Shown here piece by piece: positions 59,359 through 64,000 of a DNA stretch of 64,000 nt. Source of the DNA: Phycisphaerales bacterium AB-hyl4. Its GTDB lineage: Bacteria; Planctomycetota; Phycisphaerae; Phycisphaerales; Phycisphaeraceae. A program made the position numbers and the translations under genes. A model generated the notes under the pieces. The model saw only the letters and a program-made list of their open reading frames with translations. It did no database searches and had not been told where the DNA came from. Position 1 is the stretch's first letter; each line of letters opens with the position of its first letter. The stretch lies in assembly GCA_041821185.1 (NCBI GenBank), contig JBGUBD010000001.1:434001-498000 (forward strand), given 5' to 3'.

Positions 59359-60546
59359 CGCGCCATCCCCGCCGGCCAGCAGCGCCGCCACGTCCGCCAT
59401 CTTCTCCGCCAGCGCGAGGCGGACGATCACGGCGTCCAGCAGCGCTCGCGGGTTCGGGCTCGACTTGGCCTGCCGCTGCACGTTGTCGCACACAGCGATC
59501 ATGTACGTCAGCCCGGCCGGGTCGAACTGCTTCGCCTGCACGCCGGCCTGCTGCTTCGCATCTTCGGAAAGCTCGACGAGGTCGCTGGCCTCGCCACACG
59601 CGGCGATGAGCATGAGCTGCCGTAGCCGTTCGATGAGCACGTCGATGAGTTGGTCCTGGCTGATGCCGTGGGCGAGCAGTGAGGCGGCCTTTTCGAGCGC
59701 CACCTTCACATCGCCGGCGGCGAAGGCGTCGACCAGCTCGATCACCATCTGCTGCGGCGGCAGGCCGAGCATCTGCTCAAGCGTCTGCGGCGTCAACGGC
59801 GACTCGCCCGTGGCGATCAGGCGGTCCAGCAGCGAGAGGGCGTCGCGCATCGAGCCGTTGCCCAGCCGAGCGATCTGCCAGACGACCTGTTCGTCGGCCT
59901 CGATGCTTTCATTTTTCAGCACGGCGGCGAGATGGTCGGCGATCCGCTGCGTCGGAATGTTGCGAAAATCGAACCGCTGACAGCGCGACTGAATCGTCGC
60001 GGGCACCTTGTGCGACTCGGTGGTACAGAGGATGAACTTCACATGCGACGGCGGCTCTTCCATGGTCTTGAGCAGGGCGTTGAACGCCGCGCCCGAGAGC
60101 ATGTGCACCTCGTCGATGATGTAGACCTTGTAGCGTGCGTTGTCGGTCGGCGAGAGGCCGGCGTTGGCGATGAGCTGGCGGGCCTGGTCGACGCTGTTGT
60201 TCGAGGCACCGTCGATTTCGATGACGTTCAGGTCGTCGCCGCGCATGATGGCGTCGGCCATGCGCTGCTGAACGTCGCCGGCGGGCAGGTCGTTGGCTGC
60301 ACCTGACCCGCCGGGCTCCTCGGCGGGGCGCGTCGGCGGGTCGAACGTATCCGGGGCGTTCAGGGCGCGGGCAAAGAGGCGGGCCATCGAGGTCTTACCC
60401 ACGCCGCGCGTGCCGGTGAAGAGGTAGGCGTGAGCCACGCGGCCGGTGGTGATGGCATTGCGAAGCGTGCGCGCGACAGGCTCTTGTCCGACGACATCGT
60501 CGAACGACTGCGAGCGGTAGCGGCGGGCGAGGACGGTGTAGGACAT
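59323..60546 (-). CDS. dnaX: DNA polymerase III clamp loader DnaX (gamma form, zero frame)
   Basis: A 407-residue clamp loader ATPase, complete for domains I-III. Walker A is GTRGVGKT (residues 45-52), Walker B is YIIDEVHML and the sensor I/SRC region is IQSRCQRFDFRNIP. Where DnaX normally has a four-cysteine zinc module between the Walker A helix and the Walker B strand, residues about 64-97 read DPPTRPAEEPGGSGAANDLP with no cysteine. The frame ends in EKKKPLTPARR soon after the slippery run. ATG at 60546 is preceded by a repeat arm, not a Shine-Dalgarno. It follows the SRP RNA on the same strand. Confidence 0.94.
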   Translation of the reverse strand: MSYTVLARRYRSQSFDDVVGQEPVARTLRNAITTGRVAHAYLFTGTRGVGKTSMARLFARALNAPDTFDPPTRPAEEPGGSGAANDLPAGDVQQRMADAIMRGDDLNVIEIDGASNNSVDQARQLIANAGLSPTDNARYKVYIIDEVHMLSGAAFNALLKTMEEPPSHVKFILCTTESHKVPATIQSRCQRFDFRNIPTQRIADHLAAVLKNESIEADEQVVWQIARLGNGSMRDALSLLDRLIATGESPLTPQTLEQMLGLPPQQMVIELVDAFAAGDVKVALEKAASLLAHGISQDQLIDVLIERLRQLMLIAACGEASDLVELSEDAKQQAGVQAKQFDPAGLTYMIAVCDNVQRQAKSSPNPRALLDAVIVRLALAEKMADVAALLAGGDGAEKKKPLTPARR

Positions 60547-60547
60547 T

Positions 60548-60636
60548 GGCTTGAGGCTTAAGGCTTGAAGGGCTTGAGGTTTTGGGAAACTTGCCTGAGG
60601 TGACAGTCTCAAGCCTCAGGCCCCAAGCCTCAAGCC
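60548..60636. repeat. Tandem-arm hairpin, GGCTTGA/TCAAGCC type, at the dnaX start
   Basis: The left arm (60548-60585) repeats GGCTTGAGG/GGCTTAAGG units; the right arm (60606-60636) repeats the complement CTCAAGCC. On the minus strand the element lies between the SRP RNA and dnaX, with the last CAAGCC unit two bases before the ATG at 60546. Confidence 0.82.
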
Positions 60637-60651
60637 CACGGCGAAGCCGTT

Positions 60652-60781
60652 CGCTGCGTGGATCGACGGCCAGGACACCGACGGCACCGGGCCGGACGCC
60701 ACTTAGGGCTGCTCCGATCAAGGCCTGACCCGATTCGCGGGCCGACCCGTGCACCGGGCCCGGCCGTCGATCCACGCAGCG
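60652..60781 (-). ncRNA. ffs: Signal recognition particle RNA (4.5S-type)
   Basis: On the minus strand a rod of about 130 nt. Its ends pair perfectly over 16-20 bases (GCGTGGATCGACGGCC with GGCCGTCGATCCACGC). The apical part has the SRP symmetric loop: GGTCAGG on one side and AGCAGCC on the other, as in domain IV of bacterial SRP RNA. The region between is CC-TTGATC-GG, so the usual GGAA tetraloop is replaced by a six-base loop. SRP RNA next to dnaX is a known arrangement (for example in Bacillus). It would bind Ffh and act in membrane targeting. Confidence 0.85.
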
Positions 60782-60795
60782 CGGCGAAGCCGCGG

Positions 60796-60879
60796 TTTCG
60801 CGTTCCTGGTTCCTCGCTTCGGTTCTTCCATGCGATGCCGCACGCCAAACCGGAAACCGGGAATGAGAAACCAGAAACC
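60796..60879. repeat. Tandem-arm hairpin upstream of the SRP RNA
   Basis: The left arm (60796-60829) has TTCCTGG/TTCGGTT-type units; the right arm (60846-60879) has AAACCGGAAACC and AGAAACCAGAAACC units. The pairing is imperfect. It lies in the 478-base gap before the PIN-TRAM gene, upstream of the SRP RNA on the minus strand; otherwise that gap shows only the SRP RNA and the 60548 hairpin. Confidence 0.65.
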
Positions 60880-61024
60880 TAGAGCTGAGACGATAGCCCG
60901 CGCCCGATGCCTTGGCAAATCGCTTGGCGTAAGCGTCGCGAGCGCGTATCCTCATGGAGACATATATTGCTGATTGCCATTATTGATTCATTCATTCCGC
61001 AATCCGAAAGTGCAAGGCCCAGCT

Positions 61025-62236
61025 ATGGTTCTGTCTATTCTCCGCGGCGCGTTCATCCTGCTGGTGGCATCCGTCGCCGCGTTGTATGTCGTGTCCTGGC
61101 AACGTGAAATGGCGGCTCAGGACGAACAGATCAGCCTCTTTACCGTGGTCCTGATGCTCGGCATCACCCTCGGGATCGCGGGGGTGATCATCGCCATCGA
61201 CGCCGGCACGCGGCGAAAGCGCCTCTCCGCAGTCTCCGGCATCTTCCTCGGCCTGATCGCCGGCCTGCTGGCTGCATATGCCCTGAGCTTTCCCGTCGGG
61301 CTCGTGGCGGTGCTATTCGCGCCGGCGCCAGGCGAGGCCGGGTTTGAAGAGTTCATGAACCTCCTTCAGGGCGTGCAGGTCATCATCGGCCTGATCACCT
61401 GCTACATCGGCATTTCCCTCGTCATCCAGACCAAGGACGACTTCCGCTTCGTCATCCCCTACGTCGAGTTCGCCAAGCAGATCCGCGGCAACCGCCCGAC
61501 CATCCTCGACACATCAGTCATCGTCGACGGCCGGGTGCTGGACATCATCGAAACACACGTGCTCCAAGGGTTGGTCGTCGTACCCAAGTTCGTGCTCAAC
61601 GAGTTGCAGACCATCGCCGACTCGTCCGACAAACTCCGCCGTGCTCGTGGGCGCCGGGGTCTGGAAGTGCTTCAAAAGCTTCAGGACAGCCCCGCTGTCG
61701 AGATCAGCATCGAAGAGGCCACAGACGTCGATGGCGTGAACGTCGACCAGAAGCTGATCGGCCTCGCCCAGCACATGCAGGGCCGCGTCATGACCAACGA
61801 CTACAACCTCAACAAGGTCGCCACCCTCCGCGGTGTCGAGGTGATCAACCTCAACGATCTGGCCAAAGCGATGCGTCCCGTCGTCCTGCCCGGCGAGCAC
61901 ATGGACATCCGCGTGGTCAAGCCCGGCGAAGGCCCGACGCAGGGCGTCGGCTACCTCGACGACGGCACGATGGTCGTCGTCGAAGGCGCTCGCAACCACA
62001 TCGGCGAAGCGGTCAGCCTTATTGTCACAAGCACGTTGCAGACCTCCGCCGGCCGTATGATCTTCGGCCGATACGAAACCTCGCAAGACTCCGGCACCGC
62101 GACGCCACCCGCCGAGGCTGATGCTGCCGAGCCGGGCGACGCCCCCCCGGCCGAGCCAGCCGGGGCTGGTGCTGGCAGCAGCCGACCGCGAGCCGCCCGC
62201 CCCCGCACCGGCCGCAACCCCCGCCGCGGGGGGTGA
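61025..62236 (+). CDS. PIN-TRAM domain membrane protein (YacL-like)
   Basis: A 403-residue protein. Four N-terminal membrane helices (about 1-145), ILRGAFILLVASVAALYVV being the first. Then a PIN domain starts with TILDTSVIVDGRVLDI and continues with VVVPKFVLNELQTIADSSD and GRVMTNDYNLNKVA, the acidic residues expected for nuclease activity. A TRAM domain follows (VGYLDDGTMVVVEGARNHIG). The tail is Ala/Pro/Arg rich. It resembles YacL, an RNA-binding membrane protein of unknown target. ATG at 61025 gives the membrane segment directly; 60974 is less likely. Confidence 0.9.
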   Translation: MVLSILRGAFILLVASVAALYVVSWQREMAAQDEQISLFTVVLMLGITLGIAGVIIAIDAGTRRKRLSAVSGIFLGLIAGLLAAYALSFPVGLVAVLFAPAPGEAGFEEFMNLLQGVQVIIGLITCYIGISLVIQTKDDFRFVIPYVEFAKQIRGNRPTILDTSVIVDGRVLDIIETHVLQGLVVVPKFVLNELQTIADSSDKLRRARGRRGLEVLQKLQDSPAVEISIEEATDVDGVNVDQKLIGLAQHMQGRVMTNDYNLNKVATLRGVEVINLNDLAKAMRPVVLPGEHMDIRVVKPGEGPTQGVGYLDDGTMVVVEGARNHIGEAVSLIVTSTLQTSAGRMIFGRYETSQDSGTATPPAEADAAEPGDAPPAEPAGAGAGSSRPRAARPRTGRNPRRGG

Positions 62237-62317
62237 ACCGCAGCCGATCGATCCCGCGATCGACTGCGTCCCACGGCTAACGGCCGACATGTTCATGGGT
62301 TGTCCGCAGACGGTACA

Positions 62318-62902
62318 ATGGAGGCCATGGCTCACGGAGGCGATCGCAACTCAGCGCAGTCAACCGTCGGACAGGGCCGACGTTGCATCATCTGTGTGCC
62401 CCCGGAGAGCGCCCCGCCCAGCCGACTGCTGACCGGCCTGTCGCAACGGCACGTGCCCGTCACGGTGATGAGCGACGCACCCTCGGTCATGTACGACCTG
62501 AGCCTGCCCGGCGGCGTGCTCGCATTGATCGTGGTCGAGCCGGACCGCCAGCCGCATTTGGCCGACCTGCTCGCGGCGGTGCGTGCGTATTATGCTCGGT
62601 TGCCGTTGTGGCAATACCGCGCTGAGGTCGACGGCCTGACCCGGCTGAGCACCGACGAGCCAATGCCGGCTAACGAATCAACCGATAAGGCACAGACAGG
62701 CGAGCCGGCCGCGGACGACGCCAAGCCGACGACGCCAGCCCATGTTGTGACGGCGGCGGACGATGAGGACGACGACGAGGAGGCCGACGATCGGCGGGCC
62801 CTGCGCCTGATCGCCGACGAGCCGCGCGGCCCGCTGCTGACCGCTGAGGAACTGGAGATGCTGCTGGGGCCGCTCCACGAGGAGAAACCACCACGCTCAT
62901 GA
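62318..62902 (+). CDS. Receiver-like protein with acidic tail
   Basis: A 194-residue protein. The N-terminal 95 residues look like a compact alpha/beta fold (RRCIICVPPESAPPSRLLTG, VPVTVMSDAPSVMYDL, GGVLALIVVEPDRQPHLADL), perhaps a degenerate receiver domain without the usual phospho-accepting Asp. The rest is acidic low-complexity sequence (DDEDDDEEADDRRALRL). Start at 62318 is tentative; 62327 is also possible. Its stop overlaps the next gene in an ATGA, so the two are translationally coupled, and likely functionally linked to the GGDEF protein. Confidence 0.55.
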   Translation: MEAMAHGGDRNSAQSTVGQGRRCIICVPPESAPPSRLLTGLSQRHVPVTVMSDAPSVMYDLSLPGGVLALIVVEPDRQPHLADLLAAVRAYYARLPLWQYRAEVDGLTRLSTDEPMPANESTDKAQTGEPAADDAKPTTPAHVVTAADDEDDDEEADDRRALRLIADEPRGPLLTAEELEMLLGPLHEEKPPRS

Positions 62903-64000
62903 GCACCGGCCATGACAACACCGCCGACGCATCCACGTCGCACTCGGCCACGGACCGCTCAGCGCCGCGCGTGATCGTGGTCGACCCCGCGCTGGCCGAG
63001 CAGTTGAACGACGAACTGGTGAGTCAGTGTCTGCCCGGATCGCAGGTGTGTGCCGTGCCCACGTTTCTCAACGCGCTGGGCGAGTTGGCACGCGGGCCGG
63101 CGGCAGCGGTGCTCGTGCCGGCACGCGCGATGGCGGGCATGGTCGCTGCGGGGGCGAAGACGATGCGCCGCATGGCCCCCGATGCAAAGCTGCTCGTCGT
63201 CGCCGACGACACCGGCCGCGCCGAGGCCGAGCGCGCCATCGAGCACGGCTTCGACGCCCTCGTCCCCGAACCCATCACCCACCCCACGTTGCATACCGCC
63301 TGGCATGGCACGCCACCTGCATCGCCATCGCCCCAAGCCGAAGCAGCGTCCGGTGCCGCCGCGACCGCAACCGCCGATCAAACATCGAAAAGCCAAGCGC
63401 CTTCCGCCGACGCTGCGCTCGAAGACGCAGAGCTCGGCGATGTCGATCTTGTCGAAGCGATCCTCAACGGCCAGGACCTGCTGCGGCGGACGGCCCTGCG
63501 TCTGGTCGCCGCGCGATCGGGCATCACCAACCTCGGCTGGGCCGACCCTGGCGAAGATGTACCCGCCGAGCATGTCAGTTCCGCTGTGACCTGCCGCGAC
63601 CACCGCTTCGGCCTGCTGCACGCGCCGGCCCCAACGCCACAGGACCACCTCGACGGGTGGGCCGCCTGGCTGGGCCGCTGGCTCACGCTCGAACGGCAGG
63701 TGCGTCAGCTTGAAGAGCTGTCGATGAAAGATGAGCTCACCGGCATCTGGAACCGTCGATACTTCAACCGCTTTCTCAAGCACGTGGTCGACCGCAGCGC
63801 CCGCGACCGCTCGCAGGTCACGTTGCTCGTGTTCGACATCGACGATTTCAAAATCTACAACGACCGCTACGGCCACGCCGCCGGCGACGAAATCCTCCGC
63901 GAGACCGCCCGCCTCATGCAAAGCTCCGTTCGCGAGCACGACGTGGTCGCCCGCATCGGCGGCGACGAGTTCGCCGTCATCTTCTGGGACGCCGACGAGA
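62899..64000 (+). CDS. GGDEF diguanylate cyclase, 3' end beyond the window
   Basis: ATG at 62899 and at least 367 codons, open to the window end. Residues 1-130 resemble a receiver domain (RVIVVDPALAEQLNDELVSQ, DAKLLVVADD, GFDALVPEPI) but the expected phospho-acceptor position reads VLVPARA. A linker and helical segment lead into a GGDEF domain: MKDELTGIWNRRYFNRFLKH, VFDIDDFKIYNDRYGHAAGD and VVARIGGDEFAVIFWDAD. The active-site GGDEF is intact, so it can be a cyclic di-GMP synthase. It is coupled to the previous gene. Confidence 0.85.
   Translation, partial: MSTGHDNTADASTSHSATDRSAPRVIVVDPALAEQLNDELVSQCLPGSQVCAVPTFLNALGELARGPAAAVLVPARAMAGMVAAGAKTMRRMAPDAKLLVVADDTGRAEAERAIEHGFDALVPEPITHPTLHTAWHGTPPASPSPQAEAASGAAATATADQTSKSQAPSADAALEDAELGDVDLVEAILNGQDLLRRTALRLVAARSGITNLGWADPGEDVPAEHVSSAVTCRDHRFGLLHAPAPTPQDHLDGWAAWLGRWLTLERQVRQLEELSMKDELTGIWNRRYFNRFLKHVVDRSARDRSQVTLLVFDIDDFKIYNDRYGHAAGDEILRETARLMQSSVREHDVVARIGGDEFAVIFWDADE

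Noticed and set aside
58730..59599. Independent gene of 289 codons downstream of dnaX
   Set aside because: Its first 80 codons are antisense-like or out-of-frame dnaX sequence and the rest matches the tau C-terminus, so it is the frameshifted part of dnaX.
60658..60882. Small plus-strand open frames across the SRP RNA region
   Set aside because: They are Arg/Pro-rich translations of a structured RNA gene and repeat arms, with no ribosome binding site.
1..64000. tRNA and rRNA genes
   Set aside because: I looked at all intergenic gaps for GGTTCGAATCC-type T-arms and CCA ends and found none; rRNA cannot fit in the gaps seen.

Overview
The window is GC-rich chromosomal DNA from a planctomycete, most likely of the class Phycisphaerae. 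The evidence for this is the DUF1559-like prepilin at 36188-36907, a PEP-CTERM secreted protein, the planctomycete small basic protein, a Coa1-like protein, a DUF6263-like secreted protein, and many conserved planctomycete hypotheticals between ordinary housekeeping genes. I saw no phage, IS transposase, CRISPR array or tRNA. The gene content is stable core genome, but the intergenic DNA is unusually rich in palindromic repeat families.

Layout. 1-3786 (minus): start of an indolepyruvate ferredoxin oxidoreductase-like gene behind a long structured leader, an Nfu_N protein, and a SPASM/radical-SAM-like protein that has lost its cluster cysteines. 3894-12551: a Maf/DUF115 protein, secreted proteins, an MBL hydrolase, DUF429, VWA, a beta-hydroxyacid dehydrogenase and an aminotransferase. 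12773-16974: small basic protein, SPOR-like protein, AcpS and two convergent Ser/Thr kinases. 17175-24249: secreted proteins, PhoH, a PgpH-type HD phosphohydrolase and CorA. 24279-28159: xylulokinase, rhamnose isomerase and PfpI. 28424-33472: ferritin-like protein, Apt, a CPBP protease, 5-formyl-THF cyclo-ligase and a SpoIID lipoprotein. 33650-37879: a secreted His-rich protein, pterin dehydratase and a probable zinc-responsive cluster (Fur/Zur regulator, His-rich export protein, prepilin-like protein, PEP-CTERM protein). 38194-40590: ergothioneine genes egtB-egtD. 40666-47086: phosphoglycerate mutase, MlaD/MlaF, DegT aminotransferase, bS18 and Nif3. 47207-54495: surface-polysaccharide genes, small hypotheticals and two paralogous DUF4139-like proteins. 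54574-60781: prfA, rpmE2, a class IV aminotransferase, serS, dnaX and the SRP RNA. 61025-64000: PIN-TRAM protein, a receiver-like protein and a GGDEF protein cut by the window end.

Most notable. (1) dnaX carries an A10 run with an in-frame A AAA AAG slippery heptamer and a downstream stem; the frame that follows encodes the tau C-terminal part, so gamma (407 aa) and tau (605 aa) are probably both made. (2) An SRP RNA lies just upstream of dnaX and has a non-GGAA apical loop. (3) At least nine intergenic hairpins have arms built from degenerate 7-9 nt tandem repeats, and several abut start codons. (4) A dispersed REP-like palindrome family has the core GCCCACGG/CCGTGGGC, with one copy inside a coding region. 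(5) A MITE-like inverted element is present twice, one copy being read as part of the DnaX tau linker.

Starts were chosen from family length, Shine-Dalgarno-like sequences and signal peptides. All family names come from recognition of motifs by eye; no database search was run.
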